Part shown: positions 35,691 through 48,144 of the stretch, in pieces
How the letters are laid out: each line of letters opens with the position of its first letter
Numbering within the stretch: the stretch's first letter is position 1
Source: Stomorhina lunata
Taxonomy: Eukaryota; Arthropoda; Insecta; Diptera; Rhiniidae
Length of the DNA: 64,000 nucleotides
Assembly: GCA_933228675.1 (NCBI GenBank)
Contig: OW121740.1
Coordinates: forward strand, 30,773,632 to 30,837,631
Direction of reading: 5' to 3'
Notes under the pieces: generated by a model
The model's database searches: none
What the model was told of the DNA's origin: nothing
The model's input: only the letters and a program-made list of their open reading frames with translations
Position numbers and translations under genes: made by a program

Positions 35691-37395
35691 CAAAAAGTTT
35701 CTAAAGAAAAGTTGAAGAAGTTAATCGTTTTCTATAGAAAAGTTTGCTATAAATTTCTATAGAAAAGTTGACTCGGGCTACAGATTTCTACAGAAAAGTT
35801 ATTGGTGGCAGAAGTTTTCTATAAAATAGTTGTCAGTGGCTAAAGTTTTCTATTGAAAAGTTGTCAGTAAGACAAGTTTTCTATAGAAAAGTTCTCAGTA
35901 AGTCAAGTTTTCTATAGAAAAGTTGTCAGTAAGACAAGTTTTCCATAGAAAAGTTGTCAGTAAAACAAGTTTTCTATAGAAAAGTTTTCAGTAAGACAAG
36001 TTTTCTATAGAAAAGTTGTCAGCAAGACAAGCTTTCAATAGAAAAGTTGTCAGTAAGACAAGTTTTCTATAGAAAAGTTGTCAGCAAGACAAGCTTTCAA
36101 TAGAAAATAGTAAGACAAGTTTTCAATAGTAGTAAGACAAGTTTTCAATAGAAAAGTTGTCAGTAAAACAAGTTTTCTATAGAAAAGTTGTCAGTAAGAC
36201 AAGTTTTCCATAGAAAAGTTGTCAGTAAGACAAGTTTTCTATAGAAAAGTTGTCAGTAAGACAAGTTTTCTATAGAAAAGTTGTCAGTAAGACAAGTTTT
36301 CTATAGAAAAGTTGTCAGTAAGACAAGTTTTCTATAGAAAAGTTGTCAGTAAGATAAGTCTTCTATAGAAAAGTTGTCAGTAAGACAAGTTTTCTATAGA
36401 AAAGTTGTTAGTAAGACAAGTTTTCTATAGAAAAGTTGTCAGTAAGACAAGTTTTCTATAGAAAAGTTGTCAGTAAGACAAGTTTTCTATAGAAAAGTTG
36501 TCAGTAGGACAAGTTTTCTATAGAAAAGTTGTCAGTAAGACAAGTTTTCTATAGAAAAGTTGTCAGTAAGACAAGTTTTCTATAGAAAAGTTGTCAGTAA
36601 GACAAGTTTTCTATAGAAAAGTGGTCAGTAAGACAAGTTTTCTGTAGAAAAGTTGTCAGTAAGACAAGTTTTCTATAGAAAAATTGTCAGTGGGACAAGT
36701 TTTCTATAGAAAAGTTGTCAGTGGGACAAGTTTTCTATAGAAAAGTTGTCAGTGGGACAAGTTTTCTATAGAAAAGTTGTCAGTGGGACAAGTTTTCTAT
36801 AGAAAAGTTGTCAGTGGGACAAGTTTTCTATAGAAAAGTTGTCAGTAAGACAAGTTTTCTATAGAAAAGTTGTCAGTAAGACGAGTTTTCTATAGAAAAG
36901 TTGTCAGTAAGACAAGTTTTCTATAGAAAAGTTGTCAGTAAGACAAGTTTTGTATAGAAAAGTTGTCATTAGGACAAGTTTTCTATAGAAAATTTGTTAT
37001 TGGGACAAGTTTTCTATAAAAAATTTGTCATTGGGACAAGTTTTCTATAGAAAATTGTCGTTGGGATAAGTTTTCTATAGAAAATTTGTCAGTGGAATAA
37101 GTTTTCTATAGAAAAGTTGTCAGTGGAACAAGTTTTCTATAGAAAAGTTGTCAGTGGAACAAGTTTTCTATAGAAAAGTTGTCAGTGGAACAAGTTTTCG
37201 TTAGAAAAGTTGTCAGTGGAACAAGTTTTCTTTAGAAAAGTTGTCAGTGGAACAAGTTTTCTTTAGAAAAGTTGTCAGTGGAACAAGTTTTCTATAGAAA
37301 AGTTGTCAGTGGAACAAGTTTTCTATAGAAAAGTTGTCAGTGGAACAAGTTTTCTATAGAAAAGTTGTCATTGGGACAAGTTTTCCATAGAAAAG
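35691..37395. repeat. Tandem array H, 31-bp monomer, related to array G
   Basis: The core TTTTCTATAGAAAA alternates with TTGTCAGTAAGACAA, same orientation as array G. A central block (about 36690-36840) carries the GTGGGAC linker of array G and a right-hand block (37090-37365) carries GTGGAAC. An early 62-bp pair with CAGCAAGACAAGCTTTCAAT suggests a two-unit duplication. Confidence 0.95.
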
Positions 37396-39529
37396 TATAT
37401 TTGTTTTGATTGTAGCTAATACTAAGTCTCTTAATAAGGAAATATTTTTATGCACAACTTTTTCCCTTCACTGCTTAGAGAAATATAAATTTAAAATTAT
37501 TTAATTACTTTCTCGTAAAATTCATTTTTAATATTTACCTTAAATTGTTTCATACGTAAATAAAATGTTAACGTAAAAATAATTTTACAAAATTGTATAG
37601 ATTTTTTTTGGTGAAAAAAAATGGAAAATAGAAAAATAAATAGAAAAACATGTTAAGGGAATACGTGCCATTTCAAATGCATTTTAACTTAATGCCATTT
37701 TACTTTTCCAATTGTTTGGCAACTTAAGGGCAAAACGTAAAACAGCATGAGTTCCTGACCAACCAAATATTTGTTAGTTTTTGTGTTTTTGTTTTTGGTT
37801 CTTTCTGTTCTTTGTTGGCATTAGTGTTGCTTTAGCTCAGGAGAAAAATTGAAAAGCAAACCAAAACGTTTTAAGGAAGTAAAAGGAATGTATGTAAAAA
37901 TGGCTAAGGGGCTTTTAAGTTGCAAACAAATACATATTTCGAAGTCATAGTTGTTAAAAAGTTAAAAAATAAGCAAAAAATTATATTGTATTTTGTGAAA
38001 AGTCATTTCAAAATAATTACAAAAAACATTAGTGAAGTGTAAAACTGTTAATGGGCTACTCTGAGTCATGTTAGACAACTTGAACAAGTATATAAATGAT
38101 TTGAAAATCAATAAATACATACTTCAAGTGGAGACAAATGTTAGTACAAATTGTTTAAGGGATAATTAATATATAAGTGAAATTTATTGTACCGCTTTTA
38201 AGTATAACAATCAACTCATAATCACTTAGCAGTGCATTTTTCCTGTCTATTTGTCAGCTTGTCAGTCCGTCTGCTTTTCATGTAAAGTTTATAATTAAAA
38301 TACAGGCATATAAGGAGTATTTCTAATAAATAAAATAAATAAAACGTTAACTGCACTCTATAAAAGTTATAAAATATACGGAAATTTTTAGAAATATTGT
38401 ACAAATTTGTCTGACGTTAAAGATTTGATATAATATTAAATATATATTTATAAATAATTTGACTATTTCCCGAACAAAAAATAAGGAAGTAGACCACTTC
38501 CGCTTAAGTGACAAAAAAATGTTGGGTAATTTTTGTTCCCATGTCTTTAAAGGGTTAAGATATTTTTTATAATAAAAAAAACTTTATCTTAGTGTCAAAA
38601 ACCAGCTTATAACTTTTTAATCAAAATTTGCTGAAAAAAGTGCCAACAAAAATGTTGGGTCATTTTTGCCCCCATGTCTATTAAGGGTTGAATTATTTTT
38701 TTTTTTAATAAAATAAAACTTAATCTTAGTGTAAAATAATTACTAATTATATTTGTTAAAATTCTCTAATAAGTAATTAATATTAATAAAAATAAACAAA
38801 ATACAAAAAAATCAAATTTATCACCCTTGACCCTGGAATAAAGTCTACTAAATTTTTAAGAAGAAAATCTGTTTATATTTTTCATAGTATGGATAATTTC
38901 ATTCCATATAAACATTGTTAAAATTAAACATAAATAAGATTTATTAAGGATTTACTCAAATTATGATAAAAAAATTACTTTTTTGCGAAATTCGCCGAAT
39001 TCGAACACAAGGTACGGGGATTTGGTTTAACATATCGACCTCAATTTTTTTGGGTTTTATTACCTTATTTATCGTTTTTAACACACCGGTGAGAAAAATT
39101 TAAATTTGTAATATTTGTTTAACAAAATTTTCCAAAAATTTAAAAATGAGTTTTGAAGCCCATCTGAGAAAAATTACCAATTTTCGAATATTTCCCCCAT
39201 ACAAATGGGCTTGAAAACTTTGGCTCGTATCCTAAAAATAAATGAATAATATTTTGCACACATCCGTTTGACATAATTTGGCCATATAATTTCACTATTA
39301 GAAGTCGATCAGAGTCAAAAGTCAAAAAATCCGTTTGACATAATTTGGCCATATAATTTCACTATTAGAAGTCGATCAGAGTCAAAAGTAAAAAAATGAC
39401 CCACCTTAATATGAACCTTTCTTGTGTTCACAATTTTTTTTTAACAAGAGCCTTTCCAAATGTTTAAGTTCTGGGCAGTTTGATGGATTTGCCTCTCCTT
39501 TGCATTATTTCATTTATTGTTTTAAAACC
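37396..39529. other. AT-rich spacer with two small duplications
   Basis: A 59-bp segment (CCGTTTGACATAATTTGGCC to AGAGTCAAAAGT) occurs at 39263-39321 and again about 67 bp on. A looser pair around TGTTGGGTAATTTTTG (about 38520) and TGTTGGGTCATTTTTG (about 38659) shares following sequence. No gene is supported. Confidence 0.7.
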
Positions 39530-41080
39530 ATTCTTTCTATAAAAAATATCTTCCTATTGTCAATTTTTCTATAGAAAACTCTTCCCATCATCAACTCTTC
39601 TATTGAAAAGTCTTCCCATTGTCAACTTTTCTATAGAAAAGACATCCAAATGTCAACTTTTTTATAGAAAAGTCTTTCCATTATCTACTCTTCAATAGAA
39701 AAGCTTTCCCATTGTCAACTTTTTTGTAGAAAAGTATTCCTATTGTCAACTTTTCTATAGAATAATATTTTCAATATCAGACGTTTCTATAGAAAAGTCT
39801 TTCCAATGTCAACTTTCTATAAAAGAGTCTTCTTATTGTCAATTTTTCTATAGAAAAGTCTTCCCATTGTCAATTTTTCTATAGAAAAGTCATTCCAATA
39901 TCAATTTTTCTTTAGAAAAGTCTTCCCATTTTCTACTCTTCAATAGAAAACATTTCCCATTGTCAACTTTTTCATTGAAAAGTATTCCTATTGTCAACTT
40001 GTCTAAAGAATTATCTTTTCAATATCAGACTTTACTATAGAAAAGTCTTCCCAATGTTGACTTTTCTTCATAAAGGTTTTTCCATTGCCAACTTTTCTAT
40101 AGAAGAGTCTATCCAAGACAACTTTTCTATAGAAAATTTTTCCCATTGTTAATTTTTCTTTATGAAATTTTACCATTGCCAACTTTTCTATGGAAAAGTC
40201 TTCCCATTGTCAAATTTTCTATAGAAACTCTTCTATTGAAAAGTCTTCCCATTGTCAACTTTTCTATAGAAAAGTCTTCCCATTGTCAACTTTTCTATAG
40301 AAAAGTCTTCCCATTGTCAACTTTTCTACAGAAAACTCTTTCCATGTTCAACTGTTCTATTGAAATCTCTTCCCATCATCAACTTTTCCATAGGAAACTT
40401 TTCCCATCATCAACTTTTCTATAGGAAACTCTTCCGATCATTAACTTTTATATAGAAAACTCATCACATTATCAACTTTTTTTTATAGAAAACTCTTTGC
40501 ATCATCAATTTTGCTATAGAAAACTCTTCCCATCATCAACTTTTCTATAGAAAACCCTTCTCGTCATCAACTCTTTTATAGAAAACTCTTCCCATCATCA
40601 ATTATTCTAAAGAAACCTCTTCTCATCATTAATTTTGATATAAAAAACTATCAAATCATCAACTTTTCTATAGAAAACTCTTCCCATCATCAATATTTAT
40701 ATAGAAAACTCTTCCCATCATCAACTCTTCTATGGAAAAGTCTTCCCATTGTCAACTTTTCTATGTAAAAGTCTTCCCATTGTCAACTTTCCTATAGAAA
40801 AGTCTTCCTATTGTCAACTTTTCTTTTGAAAAATCTTATCAATATCAATTTTTCTGTAGAAAAATGTTTTTAATGCCAAATTATCTATAGAAAAGTCTCT
40901 TATTCTCAACTTTTCTATAGGAAAGTCATCCTATTATCAACTTTTCTATTTAAATGTCTCTTCAAGTCTCAACGTTTATATAAAATGTCTGTTTCACTGT
41001 TAATATTTAATAGAAAACTCTTTCCAGTGTTCATTTTTCTATGAAAGACCCTTCCCACTGTCATTTTTATACGTTGATTC
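39530..41080. repeat. Tandem array I, degenerate ~31-bp monomer, left arm of a large inverted repeat
   Basis: Units contain TTTTCTATAGAAAA and AGTCTTCCCATTGTCAACTT (later CTCTTCCCATCATCAACTT). This is the reverse complement of array K. Individual units are much more diverged than in arrays C or G. Confidence 0.9.
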
Positions 41081-41512
41081 ATCCGAATATCTATATTTCT
41101 AAAAAATATAATATAAACACATACCACATACATAATTAATATAGAGATAAATCAGTCCATACACATCCAAATACATACATAGATATTGCACTTCAGCTAC
41201 TATAAATATTCATTCGAACAATATAAACAGAATCAAGAGTTTGGAAGACAAAATATATTTAATACCTAAATGACAGAGATTTTACTCGAAATTAATATTA
41301 AATAAATCGTTTTAAAGTTTAATTAATTTGCTCTGTCTTACCATAGAAAATATGTGTTAATTATGACATAAATGGTCCTGATCATTAATTGATGTTTGAA
41401 AGGACGTATTTACTTAATTAAAGCATTTTTAATTAAAACTAACCCGGAAGCTGAGTAAATATGAAAATGATTGACATGATAATGTTATTTTGTTGGTTAA
41501 CAATAAATACCT
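41081..41512. repeat. Non-array part of the left arm of the large inverted repeat
   Basis: Complementary to 43665-44085. Matched stretches include TAATTAATATAGAGATAAAT, AGATATTGCACTTC, TATTCATTCGAACAATATAA, ACAGAATCAAGAGTTTGGAA, TATTTACTTAATTA and GATTGACATGA. Confidence 0.85.
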
Positions 41513-42680
41513 TAATCAATAATGAAAGGCTTAAAAAATTTGTTTAAATCATTAAAAAGACTTTTAAATTTGCTATACAAAAATATAAGCACGGACTTCT
41601 CTCTGCCAACCTTTATACAGAAAAACGCCCGACTGTGTTTTTCTCTATAGAAAAACTCTTCCCATTATCAGTTTAAACAATTTTTTAAATATTAATAGTT
41701 ATGGAGTTCTATTGGAAGATGACAGATTATAATCCATCTTAATTGGGACGGATCATATCTGAATTTATTTTTATGTCTAGAGCACGATAGAGTTAATCAG
41801 GTGGTCTAGGATTTTCAAGTCGGGCAGGTGGTAGGTCATGGGAAACCTTAGTAAAGATAAATGCAGGATTTTTGGGAATCGTGTGAATAGAAGACGCAAG
41901 TAGAGGGTCAGTAATGCGGAGTGTCGCAAAATAGATTGCAAGAAGGAGAGTGATCAGTGATCGATCCATTATGTAGGGTTACTCCCATACTATAATTGAA
42001 AAGTTTTTTTAAGATAACATATAGAAAATAATGAAATTTATATATCGTAACTTAATTACATTTAGCATTTACACAAAAGCACATAAATCATAAACCACTA
42101 CCATGACTGCAACAAAACCTTAACAGTTAATTAATTAAATTTTCTTCACAATTTTCCCCATACAACTTTAACATGTAAATTTTCTTTACGACCACAAAAG
42201 CGTATGAGTTATTCACACATAGAAATTGAAAAATTATTTAACTTTCTTAGATTTTATTGCTTCAAAAAACATAACAAATATTTGTTGGTTAAATATTTGC
42301 CATGAATTTGTTCTACTACCCCTAAACAATTGTATAAAATTCCAAAATGTGATCATTTATTTTTATAGTTTTAGTTTTTTTTTCCTTTTCTTCGAGAAAA
42401 AAAAAGAAGTCAACAGAACATTATTGACTGATATTCTGGTAAACAAACAGAAACGAAAACATCAATTTATATTCTTTTTTTTATCAAGAATATTTCTATA
42501 GCGTTTGTTCGTTGTTTTCTTTTAGCAATAATAATTCATAGTCACAGAATGAAGGTTGTGTGTTTAACACTAAAAAGGTAAAGGGGACAAAAGTGTTCAT
42601 AAAAAATATTTTATTATATTTTTCTTATATACGATTTAGTCTATATCTTAGTAGATTTATCAGTATATAAATATATAGGC
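41513..42680. other. Part of the spacer of the large inverted repeat
   Basis: Contains one isolated monomer-like unit (about 41632-41672, CTCTATAGAAAAACTCTTCC) and GC-richer noncoding sequence at 41.70-41.99 kb, perhaps old transposon. No gene is supported. Confidence 0.5.
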
Positions 42681-42775
42681 AGGCGCAGACCGCCCATACC
42701 CACCAGTAGCCGAAGACTTTTTGTAATTTTCATAAATATCACGATCATTAATGAAACTCGTTAAAATACAAAAAC
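42681..42775 (+). repeat. Array-flanking module, copy 1 (direct copy at 48014-48100)
   Basis: GCCCATACCCACCAGTAGCC, TTGTAATTTTCATAAATA, CACGATCATTAATGAAACTC and GTTAAAAT recur in order just upstream of array L, at a similar distance from the array start. Confidence 0.8.
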
Positions 42776-42821
42776 AAAACATATAAGAAAAAAAATCAAA
42801 ATGCAATTTATAGCAACAAAA

Positions 42822-43615
42822 AATTTTCTATAGAAAATTTTTCGATAAAAAAATTGTTTATAGAAAAATTTTTAATAAAAAAAATCTTCTCTAGAAAAAT
42901 TTTCAATAAAAAAAATTTTCTATAGAAAAATTTTTTTATAGAAAAATTTTCCTATAGAAAAATTTTATTTTTATCGAAAATTTTTCTATAGAAAAATTTT
43001 TTTATCGAAAATTTTCTATATACAAATTTTTTTATCGAAAATTTTTCTATATAAAAATTTTTTTATCGAAAAATTTTTTTATCGAAAATTTTTCTGTAGA
43101 AAAATTTTTTTATCGAACATTTTTCTATAGAAAAATTTTTTTATCGAAAATTTTTCTATTGAGAAATTTTTTATCGAATATTTTTCTATTGAAAAATTTT
43201 TCTATAGAAAAATTTTTTTATCGAAAATTTTTCTATAGAAAAATTTTTTTATTGAAAATTTTTCTATAGAAAAATTTTTTTATAGAAAATTTTTCTACAG
43301 AAAAATTTTTTTATCGAAAATTTTTCTATAGAAAAATTTTTGTATCGAAAATGTTTCTATAGAAAAATATTTTTATCGAAAATTTTTCTTTAGAAAAATT
43401 TTTTTATCGAAAATTTTTCTTTAGAAAAATTTTTTTATCGAAAATTTTTCTGTAGAAAAATTTTTTTATCGAAAATTTTTCTATAAAAAAATTTTTTTAT
43501 CGAAAATTTTTCTATAGAAAAATTTTTTTATCGAAAATTTTTCTATTGATAAATTTTTTATTTCTATAAAAAATTTTTCTATAGAAAAATGTTCGATAAA
43601 AAAAATTATCGAAAA
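42822..43615. repeat. Tandem array J, 31-bp palindromic monomer with an orientation switch
   Basis: The first ~110 bp read CTATAGAAAAATTTTCAATAA, the orientation of array L. From about 42940 the units are TTTTTTTATCGAAAATTTTT plus CTATAGAAAAA, the orientation of array N. The last ~50 bp again contain CGATAAAAAAA. Confidence 0.9.
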
Positions 43616-43664
43616 TGCAGTTGAAAAAAGCTTGTTAATTCTTTAAAATTGACAATAAAGCGAT

Positions 43665-44085
43665 TCATCTTTAGCCAACAAACAATCATTTTCATGTCAA
43701 TCACTTATTTACTCATCTTCCAGGTAAGTTTTAATTGAAAATGCACTAATTAAGTAAATATAACCTTACAACCATCCCTTAATGATCAGATGCACTTAAG
43801 TCATAATTAAGAGATAGTTTCTATGGTAAGCCAGAACAAATTGATTGAACTTTAAAACGATTTAAGTACTCGATATCAATTTCAAGTAATATCTCTACCA
43901 TTTAAGTATTAAATTTATTTTGTCTTCCAAACTCTTGATTCTGTTTATATTGTTCGAATGAATATTAATAGTTGTAGAAGTGCAATATCTATGTATGTAT
44001 TTGGTTGTGTATGGACTGGTTTATCTCTATTAATTATGTATGTGGTATTTCTTAAAACCCTATAGTTCAAAAAGGAAGGAGAGAC
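43665..44085. repeat. Non-array part of the right arm of the large inverted repeat
   Basis: Reverse complement of 41081-41512, diverged by substitutions and small indels. Matches include TCTTCCAAACTCTTGATTCT, GTTTATATTGTTCGAATGAA and GGTTTATCTCTATTAATTAT. Confidence 0.85.
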
Positions 44086-44099
44086 TTAACATATTAATG

Positions 44100-46200
44100 T
44101 TAAGACTGCGAAGACTTTTCTTTAGAAAAGTTGACTATGGGAAGTTTTTTCTTTAGAAAAGTTGACAACGGGAAGAATTTTCTATAGAAATGTTAATAAT
44201 GGGAAGACTTTTTTATAGAAAAGTTGACAAAGGAAAGACATTTTTACAGACAAGTTGACATTGTGAAGACTTTTTTATGAAAAGTTAACAGAGGGTAAAC
44301 TTTTCTATAGAAAAGTTGACAAAGGGTAATCTTTTCTATAGAAAAGTTGACAAAGGAAAGACTTTTTTATAGAAAAGTTGAAAAAGAAAAGAATTTTCTA
44401 TAGAAAAGTTGGCAATGGTAAGACTTTTCTACAGAAAAGTTGAAAATGGTAAGACTTTTCTATAGAAAAGTTGACAATGGTAACACTTTTCTATAGAAAA
44501 GTTGATAATAGTATGACTTTTCTACAGAAAAGTTGATGATGGGAAGAGTTTTCTATAGAAAAGTTGATGATGGGAAGAGTTTTCTGTAGAAAAGTTGATG
44601 ATAGGAAGAGTTTTCTATAGAAAAGTTAATGATGGGAAGAGTTTTCTATAGAAAAGTTGATGATGGGAAGAGTTTTCTATAGAAAAGTTGATGATGGGAA
44701 GATTTTCTATAGAAAAGTTGATGATGGGAAGAATTTCTATAGAAAAGTTGATGATGGGAAGAGTTTTCCATAGAAAAGTTGATGATGGGAAGAGTTTTCT
44801 ATAGAAAAGTTGATGATGGGAAGAGTTTTCTATAGAAAAGTTGATGATGGGTAGAGTTTTCTATAGAAAAGTTGATGATGGGAAGAGTTTTCTATAGAAA
44901 AGTTGATGATGGGAAGAGTTTTCTATAGAAAAGTTGATGATGGGTAGAGTTTTCTATAGAAAAGTTGATGATGGGTAGAGTTTTCTATAGAAAAGTTGAT
45001 GATGGGAAGAGTTTTCTATAGAAAAGTCGATGATGGGAAGAGTTTTCTATAAAAAAGTTGATGATGGGAAGAGTATTCTATAGAAAAGTTGATGATGGGA
45101 AGAGTTTTCTATAGAAAAGTTGATGATGGGAAGAGTTTTCTATAGAAAAGTTGATGATGGGAAGATTTTCTATAGAAAAGTTGATGATGGGAAGAATTTC
45201 TATAGAAAAGTTGATGATGGGAAGAGTTTTCCATAGAAAAGTTGATGATGGGAAGAGATTTCTATAGAAAAGTTAATGATGAGAAGAATTTTGTATAGAA
45301 AATTTTACAATGGTAAGACTTTTCTATAGAAAAGTTGACATTAGGAAGAATTTTCAAAAGAAAAGTTAGCACTGGGAAAACTTTTCTACAAAAAATTGAC
45401 ATTGGGAAGACTTTTTCATAAAAAAGTTGACAATGGGGAGACTTTTCTACAAAAAAGTTGACGCTGGGAAAACTTTTCTATAGAAAAGTTGTCATTGTGA
45501 AGACTTTTCTATAGAAAAGTTGTCATTGGGAAGGTTTTTCTATAGAAAAGTTGTTATTGGGAAGACTTTTTTATAGAAAAGTTGTCATTAGGAAGACTTT
45601 TCTATAGAAAAGTTGTCATTGGGAAGACTTTTCTATAAAAAAGTTGTCATTGGGAAGACATTTCTATAGAAAAGTTGTCATTGGAAAGACTTTTCTTTAA
45701 AAAAGTTCACATTGGGAAGACTTTTCTATAGAAAAGTTGACAATGGGAAGACTTTTCTTTAAGACTTGGGAAGACTTTTCTATACAAAATATGACATTGG
45801 GACTTTTTTTCACAAAAATGTTGACATTGGTAGGACCTTTCTATAGAAATTTGACATTTGGACAACTTTTATATAGAAAAGTTGACATTGGGAAGGCATT
45901 TCTATTAAAAAGTTGATATTGGGATAACTTTTCTACAGAAAAGTTGATACTGTAAAGATATTTCTGAACAAAAGTTGACATTGGGAAGACTTTTCTTTAG
46001 AAAAGTTGACATTGGGAAGACATTTTTTATAAAAAAAATTGACATTGGGAAGTCTTTTCAATAGAAAAGTTGACATTGTGAAAACTTTTGTATAGAAAGT
46101 TGATACTGGGAATATTTTTTTTTAGAAAAGTTGATATTGTAACGATTTTTGTGTAGAAAACTTGATATTGAGAAGACTTTTTTTTTTTATAGAAGACTTG
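44100..46200. repeat. Tandem array K, 31-bp monomer, right arm of the large inverted repeat
   Basis: The core TTTTCTATAGAAAA alternates with GTTGATGATGGGAAGAG in a homogeneous centre (44.53-45.27 kb). More diverged GTTGACATTGGGAAGAC-type units lie on both sides. A block containing GGGAAGATTTTCTATAG, GGGAAGAATTTC and GTTTTCCATAG occurs at 44.70 and again at 45.16 kb, a 463-bp higher-order duplication. Confidence 0.95.
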
Positions 46201-48013
46201 ATATTGACATTTTAATGTTAAAATATCAGTGTTCGGAAACATTACTTCAACATCGAACTACTGGGTGTTGTAAGTTATATGACGTAGAAGAAGTACAAAA
46301 CCATTTGGCTAGTGGTTTATTTGTCTTCACTACTGTCATTCATGATGTTTGTTTCTACTCACAGACACACAAGAACTCTGCGGGCAACATTTATCACTCA
46401 TGTGAAAAAAAGTTTTGAAAAAAGAGGAATTTGAGAAGAATAAAATCGTATAACGTGTCAAATAGACACAAAACCTAGAGACAAATACATACATCGAAAT
46501 GCGAAAAAAAGAAATTCTATGAAAAACTATCTTGTACCAATGGATGCAAGAACATAAAAATTAAAATTGATTTATGAAGTGGTCATTTGAACAGTCATGG
46601 TTGTATTCCTCCTCCCATTCTGGATTCATTCTTTGTAAGCATTTGGTCTGTTTTGGAGTTTAATTTCATTTGGTTAATTTTTTGGTTATTTAAAATTTAA
46701 TTTCAGTTTTTGGTTACACCACTAGAATTTTAGTGATTTAATCATGCAAATTGTTTGCAGCTGCAACTGCAGTTGTATTGTACATTATAAAATATGCAAT
46801 TTACAGATAAATACAAAACATCCGTATGACTGAAGCATTTGGTGCTGTCGGTTTTTTTGGTAGTTATGGTGATGATTATGGTTATAGCTGGTGCTGGTTG
46901 GTGGTGGTTGGTGGTGAGTATAATAAAACGGGAAACAACCAACCATGAGTTGCATGCATGTCATTTCCATAAATATATCCATGTTACCAAATGACATTTA
47001 TGTGCCTTAATTATTATACAGACATTTGTTACCATTGTCTTGTACGAGTACACTTTCAAACTAACTATTATTTTTAAACAATGACAACATGTGATACTTT
47101 ATCCTTCCTTTCAGTCGATGTTTGTATGTCCTCACTCTTAAACTCCTTCTGTTTCATTTAAATTTCATGTTTGTTTTAAATTTATGGTATTTATAATAGA
47201 ACTTTGCTTTTAGACGGAAATACGAAATTGAGCTTAAATCTAGCAAAACTTTAACAAACTTAAAACATCTAACAATGAAAATGACTATTAATAGGAAAAT
47301 ATCTTGTATCCTTTACATAAGATTTTATGCCTCGTGATAAAACATGAGTACACGAGTATTATAATGTCTATAATATGGTCATTGTGTATGCAGTCAGTTT
47401 GGATGAGAAGTACAGTGAAAGTTGTTTGATCGGGTCATAGCATACGAGATATCCAGATTTGTAGGTGATTGGTATTGTCGGTAATTGGTTAGTAAGTTAT
47501 TTTGTATGCTAACTTCTTTTCAGTTGGAACAAATATATTAAATATTTTTACCAATAGCTTCTACAACTTCCATGGCCAGTCAGGAATTGTGACAGACACC
47601 CATCAAAACTTTGGTAGTTGGATGCATAATACCTCAATATATTACCTATTTATAATTTAATTTATAATTAGAATGTTAATATAAAAATGAGTGTCCGGAT
47701 TCGAATATTTTCAAAACCATATTGATACCTAAGAAGTTGTAGGCCAAAAATCTATAATCTGGATATTACTCTATGTGCAGTTTTAAGTTTCGTGTTGCTT
47801 ATCGAAAGAAATGTTAAGTGTCATGTAGCTTTCAAAACATGTCCAGCATTGCTTTGAATATTGCTGAATTAATTCTGGTCGAAGAATACAATATCCAATA
47901 TTAAGCTTACTCTTATCATATATATTTTGTACATAGAGTATTTTTTTTTGCCTACATTTAGAGCAAGAGTGCAAAAGTCCTATTAAGTTCTAAGTCTGTG
48001 TTATAATCAGGAT
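46201..48013. other. Spacer with no supported gene
   Basis: Contains a short stretch rich in GGTTGGTGGTGG (about 46885-46920). No coding frame is convincing. Confidence 0.45.
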
Positions 48014-48100
48014 TAGGCAGCCCATACCACCAGAAACCGATTAATTTTATGTAATTTTCGTAAATACCACGATCATTAATAAAACTCGTGAAAATGAGTA
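48014..48100 (+). repeat. Array-flanking module, copy 2
   Basis: GCCCATACCACCAGAAACCG, TGTAATTTTCGTAAATACCA and CGATCATTAATAAAACTCGT match 42681-42775. Confidence 0.8.
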
Positions 48101-48144
48101 TTAAAATCATTCAGTTGGAATTTTGAAAGAAAAGACAAAAATAA

